From Phycisphaerales bacterium (GTDB taxonomy: Bacteria > Planctomycetota > Phycisphaerae > Tepidisphaerales > Tepidisphaeraceae), in the NCBI GenBank assembly GCA_020853095.1, contig JADYZN010000067.1, positions 1-55,341 on the forward strand: 55,341 bases of DNA, given 5' to 3'. The translations under genes and the position numbers were made by a program. A model generated the notes under the pieces. The model saw only the letters and a program-made list of their open reading frames with translations. It was not told where the DNA came from and did not search any database. Below, one piece after another: positions 1-8,150 of the stretch. Position 1 is the stretch's first letter; each line of letters starts with the position of its first letter.

Positions 1-24
1 CAGGGTGGGCCTTGGCTCACCGAT

Positions 25-534
25 TTATTTTTCCCGGCGATTGACCCGGTCGCTGACGTACAGGTCCAGGTAAAAATAGAGCAGGTCGCGGCCGGCGACG
101 TTGCGGGTGCGGGAATGGCGAAAGCGGAATTTCTCGAACAGCTTGATCGCCGGTTCGCGTTCCATGAACGTGTCCAGCGTGATTTTCAGATATTGGTTGT
201 CCTGGCAGAATTTCAGCGCCGATTCCAGCAAGGCGCTGCCGATGCCCCGGCGTCGATGGTCCACCCGCACGCGCAGCCGTCGGATTTCACCCTCATCCTG
301 CTCGTGATGTTGAACCCCGATCATCCCCACCACGTCGCCGCCGGCCGTCTGCGCCACCCAGAAGTGGTTTCCCGGCGTGTTCAGGTAGGTGGACTCGATG
401 TCATCGAGGTCCAGTGCCGTGTCGTTTTCCGCCAGTTTTCCGCCGATCAGGCCTTCGATATACAACTGCCTGCACGCCGCGATGTCGTCGGGCCGAAAAC
501 TGCGAATGGAAAATTCTATCGTCGATTCACTCAT
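25..534 (-). CDS. GNAT-family N-acetyltransferase
   Basis: 169 residues, the usual length of a single-domain GNAT enzyme. Acetyl-CoA-binding motif A is visible as RRRGIGSALL near residues 94-103, preceded by the strand IRRLRVRVDHR typical of the fold, and the tail LFEKFRFRHSRTR fits the GNAT motif B region. The family moves an acetyl group from acetyl-CoA to an amine; the substrate cannot be read here. It is the last gene of a minus-strand run containing amino-sugar genes (neuC-like, aminotransferase, dehydratase) and a phosphodiesterase. It could acetylate a 4-amino sugar as PseH does, but the intervening phosphodiesterase makes that only a possibility. No signal peptide, so cytoplasmic. The ATG at 534 lacks a clear Shine-Dalgarno; a TAAAAT box lies 12 bases upstream. 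Confidence 0.85.
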   Translation of the reverse strand: MSESTIEFSIRSFRPDDIAACRQLYIEGLIGGKLAENDTALDLDDIESTYLNTPGNHFWVAQTAGGDVVGMIGVQHHEQDEGEIRRLRVRVDHRRRGIGSALLESALKFCQDNQYLKITLDTFMEREPAIKLFEKFRFRHSRTRNVAGRDLLYFYLDLYVSDRVNRREK

Positions 535-616
535 GAACTAAAGACCATTTTAGCACCGTCTAGGCGAAGATTCATCCACCCGCCTCGTTTGCCGGTTCAA
601 TTCTCTGGTTTTGAAT

Positions 617-1105
617 TTATGCCATCACCGTTAAGAAATCGAGTTGATCGTTGTCGGTCTCCAACAACGCCACCGTCTTGACGGCCGCCCGATGCAGCGC
701 CCCCGGATTGATCAATCTCGTCCGGCCGATGCGCTGGTCGGTCTTCTGGTGCGTATGCCCCTGAAGCAGGTAGTCGTATTCCTGCCCTTCCAGCAGCCGC
801 CGTCGCAACGACAGGTCATCCCCATGCAGCACCGCGATGCGCTTGTCACCCCAGGTCACCTCACCCCACTCGCCGAGGCATTCGATTTGGAGATTTGCGC
901 CATGTCGATGCAAGGCCAGGCGGTCGTAGTCGGTGTTTCCCCATACGAACACGGCCGGCCCGCCCGCCAATTCATCGAGGATCGCGGCCCTGCCCACGTC
1001 TCCGCAATGAATCAACCCCTGCGCGCCGGCCTGTCGCAACATCCGCACGGCCTGCGCGGCGGCATCCATCTGATCGTGGGTATCGCTTAAAATTCCGATT
1101 CTCAT
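617..1105 (-). CDS. YfcE/MJ0936-type metallophosphodiesterase
   Basis: 162 residues starting MRIGILSDTHD. The calcineurin-like metal-binding motifs appear in order: DTHDQ (D-x-H), HCGDVG (GD), WGNTDYD (GN-D), LHGDD and LQGHTHQ (GH-x-H). That is a complete two-metal phosphodiesterase site of the YfcE family, cytoplasmic enzymes that hydrolyse phosphodiesters and whose natural substrates are mostly unknown. An in-frame extension upstream to 1318 is rejected because it is Arg/Pro-rich and lies inside the neighbouring dehydratase gene. The start at 1105 has no Shine-Dalgarno but has a TACAAT box ending 9 bases before it, suggesting a leaderless transcript. It sits 19 bases downstream of the dehydratase gene. 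Confidence 0.88.
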   Translation of the reverse strand: MRIGILSDTHDQMDAAAQAVRMLRQAGAQGLIHCGDVGRAAILDELAGGPAVFVWGNTDYDRLALHRHGANLQIECLGEWGEVTWGDKRIAVLHGDDLSLRRRLLEGQEYDYLLQGHTHQKTDQRIGRTRLINPGALHRAAVKTVALLETDNDQLDFLTVMA

Positions 1106-1114
1106 CCGTCCCGC

Positions 1115-1120
1115 ATTGTA
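1115..1120 (-). promoter_or_regulatory. -10-like box directly before yfcE-like gene
   Basis: On the minus strand the hexamer TACAAT (5 of 6 to TATAAT) ends 9 bases before the ATG at 1105. A transcript begun 7-9 bases after this box would start at or just before the ATG. No good -35 was found. The same arrangement recurs before other genes in the window (see findings). Confidence 0.4.
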
Positions 1121-1124
1121 CACA

Positions 1125-2204
1125 TCAGCCGGATACTTTGCGCTGACGGCCAGGTTCGGGGGACGATGAAACGATCCGCAGCGGGCCGCCGATGGGAAGA
1201 TGTCCATCCCGCTCCAGCATGGTTTGGATTTCACCCTTGCCGAGGATTCGACCGGCGGCCGCCGCGAGCATCGCCTGCGCGTGGATCGGCGGGGCGGGGG
1301 CCAGGCGGGTCGTCGCATTGCCGATGACGATCAGGTTGTCCAGCTCCCGTGCGAAAGGCGCTTCCTCCTCGGTCAACAGCAGCTCGTGCAATTTTTCCCC
1401 CGGTCGCGTGCCGACGATTTGAACCGCGATCCGATCGGCATCATGGCCGTATTGCGGGGCCAGCCGCCGGATCATCACCTCGGCCAGATCGACGATGCGC
1501 AGGCGGTTCATCTTGAGAACGAACGTTTCGTGCCCCTTCATCAACGTCGCCGCGGCGAGCACCAGCCGAACGCATTGGGGGATCGTCATGACGTAGCGCG
1601 TCATCTGGTCGCTGGTGATCGTCACCGGCCCGCCCCGCGCGATCTGTTCGGCGAACAGTGGCACGACCGAACCGGCCGATCCCAGCACGTTGCCGAATCG
1701 CACGCAGCAGTATTTTGTTTTGCCTTCGCCCAGGGGGGCGTTGACGATGAGTCTTTCGCTGAGCAGTTTGGTCGCCCCCATGGTGCTGACGGGATGGACG
1801 GCCTTGTCGGTGCTGATGCCGATGAAGCGATCGACGCCGCACTCGTTGGCGGCGCGCACGACGTTCTGCGTGCCGACGACGTTGGTCTGCACCGCCTCGA
1901 ACGGGTTGTATTCGCACAAGGGCACGTGTTTCAGCGCCGCGGCGTGAAAAACGACGTCCACCCCTTCCATGGCCCGCCGGACGCGGTCCAGGTCGCGCAC
2001 ATCCCCCACCAGTCCGCGCAGTCGCGGCGATGCGAGGCTTTGCGAGAGCCGCCAGTGCCCCGATTCGTTGTTGTCCAGCACGCGGACCCGGCGGACGCGG
2101 GCCTGGTCCAACTGGCGGACGATCTCCGAGCCGATCGATCCGCACCCGCCGGTAACCAGCACATCCCTGTCTTCAAACTCCGACATCGACGGCGCATCGT
2201 TCAT
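1125..2204 (-). CDS. UDP-GlcNAc 4,6-dehydratase-like extended SDR
   Basis: 359 residues. N-terminal NAD-binding motif TGGCGSIGSE (residues 18-27), then DNNESG, the HAAALKHVPL block near 88-97 and the active-site stretch ISTDKAVHPVSTMGATK (130-146), as in the CapD/PseB/WbpM polysaccharide biosynthesis family. Thr132, Asp133 and Lys134 are present. The usual active-site Tyr is Met142, as in the configuration-retaining WbpM/PglF group, yet this protein lacks their N-terminal membrane region. Predicted product: a UDP-4-keto-6-deoxy-HexNAc for the adjacent aminotransferase. The start at 2204 is supported by AAAGGA about 7 bases upstream; it overlaps the aminotransferase end by 32 bases. A PseB-type inverting enzyme is less likely because of the Met. 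Confidence 0.88.
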   Translation of the reverse strand: MNDAPSMSEFEDRDVLVTGGCGSIGSEIVRQLDQARVRRVRVLDNNESGHWRLSQSLASPRLRGLVGDVRDLDRVRRAMEGVDVVFHAAALKHVPLCEYNPFEAVQTNVVGTQNVVRAANECGVDRFIGISTDKAVHPVSTMGATKLLSERLIVNAPLGEGKTKYCCVRFGNVLGSAGSVVPLFAEQIARGGPVTITSDQMTRYVMTIPQCVRLVLAAATLMKGHETFVLKMNRLRIVDLAEVMIRRLAPQYGHDADRIAVQIVGTRPGEKLHELLLTEEEAPFARELDNLIVIGNATTRLAPAPPIHAQAMLAAAAGRILGKGEIQTMLERDGHLPIGGPLRIVSSSPEPGRQRKVSG

Positions 2205-3330
2205 GGTGGTTCCTTTCGGGTTTCAGTCGAGGCAACACCGTGCGCAACGTGTCGGCCACGTATTGAATCTGCTCATCGGCGATTCCCGTGAAAAAGGGCA
2301 ACACCAGCGTCTGGCGGCTGAGCCGTTCGGCGATGGGGAACATCCCCTCATGGAAGCCCAATTCACGGCGGTAAAATTCCTGCAGATGGATGCACGGATG
2401 GAAATAGGCCTTGCATCCGATGCCCCGGCGGTTGAGTTCCTCCACCAGCGGGTCGCGCAGATCATCCTCCACGCGGATCGCGAAGACGAACCAGCTATGG
2501 TCCTGGTGGTCCCATTGGGTCGGCAGCTTCACCCCGGGAATGTCGCTGAGCAGTTCCAGATACCTGTCAGCCCGTCCGCGCCTGGCGTGCAGGATGTCCG
2601 GCAGTTTGCGGACCTGCTCGACGCCGATGGCGGCGGTGATCTCGCTGATTCGATAGTTGTATCCCAGCCGGACATGGGTCAGCCATTGGCTGTCGTCGTC
2701 GCGGCCCTGGTTGCGCGTGCTGACGCAGTAGTCGCTGATGCGCTGATCGCCGGTGACGATGATGCCCCCCTCGCCGGTGGTGATCTGTTTGTTCGGATAA
2801 AAGCCGAAGACGCCCGCATCCCCGAATGTCCCCGCCAGCCGGCCGGCGTGTCGCGCCCCGATCGCCTCGCAGGCATCCTCGATGATGCCGAGGTTGTGCC
2901 GGCGGGCCAGGGACAGGATGGCCGTCATGTTCGCCGCCTCTCCGAAAACGTGAACCGGCAGGATGGCGCGCGTGCGGGAGGTGATCGCCGGTTCGATCAG
3001 GGCCGGATCGATGTTGAACGATTCCTCCTCGACATCGACAAACACCGGCTTGGCCCCGGCCATCAGGATGCAGTTGGCCGATGCGATGAAGGAAAAGGGG
3101 GTGGTGATGACTTCATCGCCCGGACCGATGCCCAGCGCCTTGACCGCCAGGTGCAGCCCGGAAGTGCCGGAATTGACCGCAATCGCGTGGGGATGGTTCA
3201 GAAATTCGCCGAATCGACGTTCAAACTCGGCGGTCCGTGGACCCAACGCCAGCCGCCCGCTGCGCAGAACCTCGGCCACCGCGGCGATTTCCTCCTCGCC
3301 GACATGGGGTTGGGACAAGGGTACGTTCAC
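2173..3330 (-). CDS. DegT/DnrJ/EryC1/StrS-family sugar aminotransferase
   Basis: About 385 residues from the GTG at 3330. PLP fold type I: AVNSGTSGLHLAV (51-63) binds phosphate, EDACEAIGA (151-159) holds the Asp that contacts the pyridine nitrogen, and FGFYPNKQITTGEGG carries the Schiff-base lysine (Lys181). The family aminates keto-sugars attached to nucleotides, usually with glutamate as donor; the dehydratase next door supplies a suitable 4-keto sugar, so a LegC/PseC/PglE-type role is inferred. A longer form from a TTG at 3387 would overlap the upstream gene by 50 bases; neither start has a good Shine-Dalgarno, and the GTG places the start just before the conserved VPLSQP. Lies 7 bases after the epimerase gene. 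Confidence 0.9.
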   Translation of the reverse strand: MNVPLSQPHVGEEEIAAVAEVLRSGRLALGPRTAEFERRFGEFLNHPHAIAVNSGTSGLHLAVKALGIGPGDEVITTPFSFIASANCILMAGAKPVFVDVEEESFNIDPALIEPAITSRTRAILPVHVFGEAANMTAILSLARRHNLGIIEDACEAIGARHAGRLAGTFGDAGVFGFYPNKQITTGEGGIIVTGDQRISDYCVSTRNQGRDDDSQWLTHVRLGYNYRISEITAAIGVEQVRKLPDILHARRGRADRYLELLSDIPGVKLPTQWDHQDHSWFVFAIRVEDDLRDPLVEELNRRGIGCKAYFHPCIHLQEFYRRELGFHEGMFPIAERLSRQTLVLPFFTGIADEQIQYVADTLRTVLPRLKPERNHHERCAVDVGV

Positions 3331-3337
3331 TTGAAGA

Positions 3338-4510
3338 TTATCGGTCGTCGTTAAATTTTTTCTGAAGCAGCTTCCGGTCCAGCGCAACCGAGGCCAGCCG
3401 GCGGGCGATCAGCCGGCCGGCGTTGCCTCCGCCGTAGGGGTTGTCGATGAACGCCAGGGCGTTCTGGAACCGTCTTGAGGTCGCGCGGGCGATGGCGCGG
3501 CCGATCGCCTGAACATCGTGCGGCGCATCGATGACATTGCCGGCCCGCTGGCGTCCATCCTGCCGATGGCCGATGTTGACCGCCGCCACCCCCAGCGCGG
3601 GGGATTCGATGATCCCGGCGCTGGAATTGCCCACCATCGCCGCGCTGTGGCGGACGAGATTGGCGAAATCCTCGTGTGGAAGGGATTGATACAGTCTAAA
3701 CCAGGGTTCGGAGCGAAACTTCCGCAGTTCGGCGATCATCGCCCGTCCGCCGGCATCCGCGTTCGGATAAATCGCCACGACGAATTGTCCGGTTGAGCGG
3801 AGCGCTTCCAGTGTCTGGCGAATCTGCCGGACGGCGGTCGGGGCATCCGTGCCGACCGGATGTTGCGCCAGCACGAAATAAGGCCGGCCCGCGGGCAGAC
3901 CCCATTGCCGGTCAATCTCCCTCCTGGAGGCCTTGCGATATTTCAACAGGGTGTCGAGGCAGGGAGCGCCCACGACTTTGATTCTCCAGGGATCCTCGCC
4001 CATCCGGCGAATGCGCGCAGCGCTGTCGGCGGTGGCGGGAAAGTGCAGATGAGCCATCTTGGTGATCGCGTGACGGGCCGATTCATCCGCCCCGCCGCGC
4101 GTCACGTCGCCGCCGTGAATGTGTGCCACCGGCACGCCCATGTAGGTTGACGCCACCGCCGCGGCGAGAATCTCGAACCGGTCTCCCAGCAGCACCACCA
4201 CCTGCGGATCCAGCCGTTCCAAGGCGGCGGCCATCCCGCGAATCCCATCCGCCACCGCCCCGGCCACCGACCGGCCGGAATCATCGGAGGGATGCGACCG
4301 GACACGCGCTGAGATCGGATAACCATCCCGCTCGATCTGCCGGACCGTCATGCCGAAGGTTCTTGAAAGATGAGCGCCGGTCACGACAAGTTGCAGGGAC
4401 AATGCGCGGTGGGATGACACGGCGTCGATGACGGGCCGCAACAAGCCGTATTCGGCGCGCGAGCCGGTCACGATGCAGATTCGTCTTTGGTTATGAGCCA
4501 TGTTGTCCAT
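3338..4510 (-). CDS. Hydrolysing UDP-GlcNAc 2-epimerase, NeuC/LegG-like
   Basis: 390 residues with the GT-B-like epimerase fold. Motifs: TGSRAEYGLLRP (15-26), LLGDRFEILAAA (108-119) and AHIHGGDVTRGG (129-140), the signature of the NeuC/LegG hydrolysing branch rather than the WecB non-hydrolysing branch (the GSRAEYG start is typical of NeuC). Expected reaction: UDP-sugar to the free 2-epimer plus UDP, the step that feeds ManNAc-type sugars to sialic or legionaminic acid synthases. First gene of the minus-strand trio with aminotransferase and dehydratase. No NeuB-like synthase or CMP-transferase is in the window. The ATG at 4501 (MAHNQRR) has a better spaced AGGG and may be the true start. Confidence 0.9.
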   Translation of the reverse strand: MDNMAHNQRRICIVTGSRAEYGLLRPVIDAVSSHRALSLQLVVTGAHLSRTFGMTVRQIERDGYPISARVRSHPSDDSGRSVAGAVADGIRGMAAALERLDPQVVVLLGDRFEILAAAVASTYMGVPVAHIHGGDVTRGGADESARHAITKMAHLHFPATADSAARIRRMGEDPWRIKVVGAPCLDTLLKYRKASRREIDRQWGLPAGRPYFVLAQHPVGTDAPTAVRQIRQTLEALRSTGQFVVAIYPNADAGGRAMIAELRKFRSEPWFRLYQSLPHEDFANLVRHSAAMVGNSSAGIIESPALGVAAVNIGHRQDGRQRAGNVIDAPHDVQAIGRAIARATSRRFQNALAFIDNPYGGGNAGRLIARRLASVALDRKLLQKKFNDDR

Positions 4511-4575
4511 CCCTGTTCACCATCGACCACCCGCCCGCTTGCGGTTTGATCGGCCATTGGATATCTCCACTGGCC

Positions 4576-5226
4576 ATGTCATCTCCCATCGGCCGCTCTT
4601 CGCCCCGCCCCGAAAACAGGTTCGATTGTCGACTGCTGCGAGCGGTCAACGTCATCTTTTCGCGAATCTATCACAACACCCGAATTCTTACCCCACAACC
4701 ATTGCCCCGAAACGGGCCGGGCATTCTGATTGCCAATCACATCAGCGGCCTGGACCCGCTGTTGATCCAATCCGTCTGTTCGCGGTTGATCGTTTGGATG
4801 ATGGCGCGCGAATATTATGAAATTCCGCAATTAAACGGTATTTTTCGCGCCATCTCCGCCATTCCGGTGGATCGTTCCGGGCGCGACATGCCCGCGATGC
4901 GCAGCGCCCTGCGGGCGTTGGACAGCGGGCGGATTCTTGGGATTTTTCCTGAAGGTAAAATCGAACCCAACCACGATCTGTTGCCTTTTCAGACCGGCGT
5001 CGCACTGATGGCTTCCCGCGCGGGCGTGCCGATTTATCCGGCGTATCTGGATGGAATCCAACGGAACCTTAGCATGAAAGAGGCGTATCTATATCGTCAG
5101 CGCGCGGCATTGGCGTTTGGAAGGCCAATCGTGCTGGCCGGCCGGCCGGACCTGGAACAGGCCACGAACCAGATTCAACAGGCCGTCGAAAACTTACGAC
5201 AATTTGTCCGATCCCGGATTCTCTGA
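4576..5226 (+). CDS. 1-acyl-sn-glycerol-3-phosphate acyltransferase, PlsC-like
   Basis: 216 residues from the ATG at 4576 (a TTG at 4546 would add ten). Acyltransferase motif I is NHISGLDPLLIQ (His-x4-Asp), motif III is FPEGKIEP, and later PIYPAYLDG matches the motif IV region. The family acylates lysophosphatidate to phosphatidate at the inner membrane. This is a short, soluble-looking form with no clear membrane helix. Transcribed away from the neuC-like gene with only about 65 bases between starts, so their promoters overlap. A strong terminator lies about 200 bases downstream but more likely serves the candidate small RNA there. Confidence 0.88.
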   Translation: MSSPIGRSSPRPENRFDCRLLRAVNVIFSRIYHNTRILTPQPLPRNGPGILIANHISGLDPLLIQSVCSRLIVWMMAREYYEIPQLNGIFRAISAIPVDRSGRDMPAMRSALRALDSGRILGIFPEGKIEPNHDLLPFQTGVALMASRAGVPIYPAYLDGIQRNLSMKEAYLYRQRAALAFGRPIVLAGRPDLEQATNQIQQAVENLRQFVRSRIL

Positions 5227-5345
5227 TACAAAGGCCGATAGAAACGCCAGCCTCAACCGTGGCGTGAATTTTTTTATAATTCGTTGAAGTTCTTTCCGCC
5301 CACCCGCCGATGGAATACCTGTACTGGCGAAAAAAAACCGGTAAG

Positions 5346-5375
5346 TTGACTTGGGAAGGGCGGAATGAATAGGAT
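5346..5375 (+). promoter_or_regulatory. Candidate sigma-70-type promoter
   Basis: TTGACT at 5346-5351 and TAGGAT at 5370-5375, spaced by 18 bases. It predicts a start near 5382 and a transcript of about 85 nt ending at the terminator at 5428-5465. There is no open reading frame of note between them. Confidence 0.4.
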
Positions 5376-5381
5376 GAATAG

Positions 5382-5465
5382 GTAAGTTAGACAGAATTTA
5401 GCGCAACGGCGCATTTTCTCCCCTCCGGAAGACAGCGACCCCATAAAGGCGCTGTCTTCTTTTTA
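5382..5465 (+). ncRNA. Candidate small RNA with anti-Shine-Dalgarno segment
   Basis: Between a promoter-like pair and a strong terminator lies a non-coding stretch with three parts: a short hairpin (GCGC-AACG-GCGC, 5401-5412), a single-stranded U/C-rich segment containing CTCCCCTCC (5418-5426) that is complementary to Shine-Dalgarno sequences, and the terminator hairpin with a T tract. This is the architecture of many trans-acting small RNAs. It is an inference from layout only; the alternative is an untranslated leftover of plsC or a leader of the downstream gene, but the terminator separates it from that gene. Confidence 0.4.
5428..5465 (+). terminator. Rho-independent terminator
   Basis: A perfect 10-base-pair stem (GAAGACAGCG at 5428-5437 with CGCTGTCTTC at 5450-5459), a 12-base loop and then a T tract. 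It lies after plsC and before the 5.6-kb operon. Confidence 0.85.
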
Positions 5466-5607
5466 TTGATCAAGTCGTTGGAAAAGGGACAAATGTTAGG
5501 TATCCAAAGACCGGTTTGGTAGACTGTCGATTCTGGCAGCATTGATTCGCACTTAAAGTCTTATCTGCCAAGGAGATGAGCCGATTTTTCGCCGGATACA
5601 TTTTTTA

Positions 5608-8052
5608 TTGCCGTGGTTGTTTTGCGGGATATTGGCCACATCGTGCGCATTAACGTGGGGGCAGCCTCGGCGGACGGTGAATGCCAGTTTTCCTTTTTCA
5701 CAGTTTTATCCGCCGGGCGAATGGTTGCCGGTGCGGATTGATTTATTGAATGAGACCGGCCAGGAGACGGCCGGGTATGTGGAGTTGCCGATTCATGCCA
5801 AGGGTGGGATGGTTCGGGTGCGCAGTGAGAGTTGGGTTCCGGCGAACAGTCGGGTGACGGACATTGTGTATGCGTATTTTCCGGCCGAGATTTATCAGAC
5901 GGCGCAGCAGGAAAAGACGGGGTTGTCGCCGCCGGTGACGGTGGTGCAGTGGTATGGCGAGTCGGGTGGGGAGATCAGCCGGGTGGAGATGTTGGCGCGG
6001 CCGCTGGGGGCGACGAGGGATCAGAAGGGGAACTGGGTGGAGGGAGCATCCTCCGGGCCGGCGAGGTTGTTGTTGCTGGTGAATCCGACGGGAAGCGGGG
6101 ACAAGCTGGTGCAGAAGGTGTCGGAGATCATCACCTTGCGCGAGCAGTTGAGTGGGGTGGTCGGATATGCGTTGGGGTCGCCCACGGTGGATGTGGCGGA
6201 GATGCCCCGGCAGGGGGTGGGGTATTCGGCGTGTCAGGCGGTGGTGATTGACCAGGCATCGGCCGACGAGATGGATGAGGCGCAGCGGCAGTCGTTGTTG
6301 GATTACATTCGTGGCGGCGGGGTGGTGGTGGTGTCGGCGCCGATGGGGGAATACGAACAGAGCCGGACGTGGTTGGGGTCGTGGTTGCCGGTGAAGATCG
6401 TGGGCAGGCGGGAGACTTCGGCGCTGGAGGTGGTGGGTGAAAAGCCGCTGGCGTTGATCGAGCCATCGCAGGTGAGCGAGGCGATTGAAGGTCAGGGGGA
6501 GGTGTTACTTCGGGGGCCGCATTACGTTCACGCGGCCTATCGTTCGATCGGGATGGGGAGGCTGGTGTTCGTGAGTTTTCCGGTCAGCGCGTTGTCGCCG
6601 GATGATGAGCGGTCGATGAAGCTCTGGTCGGATCTGCTGAACATGAACGTTCAGGGGGTGGACTGGCGGCAGAGCGCGCTGGGGGCGCAACAGACGCAGT
6701 TTATCGAGCGGATGGTGGGCAAGTCGGTTCCTCCGTGGAAGCTGGCGGCGATCGTGGTGGGGGCGTATCTGCTGGTCGTGCTGGGGGTGCAGGGAGTTTG
6801 GGGCGGGACGAGGCGGCCGAAGGCGTTCGCGGTGGTGGTGATCGTGGCGGTGGCGGGTTCGGCGGGGCTGGTGGTTTACAAGGCGGCGGCGTCGCGGCAT
6901 GACCGGCTGAACGCGGCGGCGATCGGGACGATGGACATGGGGCCGGGGGGTGGCGGGGTGCAGCAGCGGACGATCGCGTACATCGGGCAGAACACGAACC
7001 TGGAATTGAAAGGGGCCAATACGGATGTGAGCATTCGGCCGGCGGTGTCGGGGGATGTGATGTTGAAGATGCCGCCGTTTGACGTGCCCGAAGCGACGGT
7101 GTTCGCGGACAAGATCGAGCAGGTGTGGCAGGTTCGCGGGCCGATACCGGCCGATTTGAGCGTATCGGCGACGGGGCGGTTCGGGCCGGATGGACTGGAG
7201 TTGACGGTTGAGAACGGGTTGAAGCATCCGTTGCGGTCGCCGGTGCTGGTCTGGGGTGATCGGGCGTTCGGGCTGGGGGATGTCGAAGGGGAGCGGTCGA
7301 CGTTGACGGCGACGACGCCCAACGCGCCGGGGGATTACACCAACGCGACGATATTCACATCGGACCTGGCGAAATTGCGCGGGGCAATGCTGGCGGCGTC
7401 TTTGCGGCCGGCGACAATGACGTTCGGCCAGCAGAGCAAGCGAAAGCCGATCCTGGCATGCTGGCTGGAGGAAGCGCCCGACTTGTTGCAATCGCCCGAA
7501 GGGATTCCGGGCAAAGTCAACACGCTGGTGCGGGTGGAAGCGGAGCTGGAGCCGACGGCGGTGGGGACGGGGGTGCGGATTCCGGCGGGGTTCATGGAGA
7601 TGCAGCGGTCGGAGGCGGCGGGGCTGCCGTACGATTTCATTAAAAACGAGTGGATCACCAGCCGGACGCCGGGGTCGTGGTTGTTGCGGTTCGTGCCGCC
7701 GGCGGGGATCGGGAAATTGCAGATCGACTCGGCGACGCTGTCGATCAGTATTGATGCGCCGCAGTACGTGGTGAAAATACAGCGGGTCGGCCGTCGGGAG
7801 GGAAAGCCGGTGTTGAATCCGGCGGGTGAGACGATCGCGCAATGGAACCAGCCGGTGGGACAGCAGACGCCGGTGACGTTCGCGTGCGGGCCGACCGACG
7901 TGGATGAGCAGGGTGGGGTGTGGATCCAGTTTACGATTGAAGAATCGGGCGGAGCGGGATTGGCGCAGGGGGCGACCGGCTGGCTGATGAAGCAGATCGG
8001 GATGGGGGTGGAGGGGAAGGTGGTGGGGAATTTGGGGAATGGGGAGCGGTGA
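5608..8052 (+). CDS. Large membrane protein of unknown function, upstream of ABC transporter
   Basis: About 814 residues. The N-terminus is a signal-peptide-like segment (LFCGILATSCALTWG) followed by an exported beta-rich region (about 20-150). A Rossmann/GATase-like segment (about 180-260; note LDYIRGGGVVVVSAP) follows, then two membrane helices near 378-397 and 408-426 and a long second exported part with Ig-like strands. No catalytic motif was recognised. It precedes the ABC ATPase and permease genes, so it may be an accessory subunit. A TTG at 5608 is used here, but AAGGAG at 5570-5575 is placed for an in-frame ATT at 5584, which adds a positively charged FRRIH stretch and a better signal peptide (see findings). 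Coding strand unusually G-rich. Confidence 0.75.
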   Translation: MPWLFCGILATSCALTWGQPRRTVNASFPFSQFYPPGEWLPVRIDLLNETGQETAGYVELPIHAKGGMVRVRSESWVPANSRVTDIVYAYFPAEIYQTAQQEKTGLSPPVTVVQWYGESGGEISRVEMLARPLGATRDQKGNWVEGASSGPARLLLLVNPTGSGDKLVQKVSEIITLREQLSGVVGYALGSPTVDVAEMPRQGVGYSACQAVVIDQASADEMDEAQRQSLLDYIRGGGVVVVSAPMGEYEQSRTWLGSWLPVKIVGRRETSALEVVGEKPLALIEPSQVSEAIEGQGEVLLRGPHYVHAAYRSIGMGRLVFVSFPVSALSPDDERSMKLWSDLLNMNVQGVDWRQSALGAQQTQFIERMVGKSVPPWKLAAIVVGAYLLVVLGVQGVWGGTRRPKAFAVVVIVAVAGSAGLVVYKAAASRHDRLNAAAIGTMDMGPGGGGVQQRTIAYIGQNTNLELKGANTDVSIRPAVSGDVMLKMPPFDVPEATVFADKIEQVWQVRGPIPADLSVSATGRFGPDGLELTVENGLKHPLRSPVLVWGDRAFGLGDVEGERSTLTATTPNAPGDYTNATIFTSDLAKLRGAMLAASLRPATMTFGQQSKRKPILACWLEEAPDLLQSPEGIPGKVNTLVRVEAELEPTAVGTGVRIPAGFMEMQRSEAAGLPYDFIKNEWITSRTPGSWLLRFVPPAGIGKLQIDSATLSISIDAPQYVVKIQRVGRREGKPVLNPAGETIAQWNQPVGQQTPVTFACGPTDVDEQGGVWIQFTIEESGGAGLAQGATGWLMKQIGMGVEGKVVGNLGNGER

Positions 8053-8150
8053 TTTTTTTCGCGGTCCGTGTCCGCGATGATGGGGCGGGGGAGACGAAAA
8101 GTGCGGTCAGCGGCCCGTGGAAGGCCGCGAACAATCAGAGGAACGGCAAC

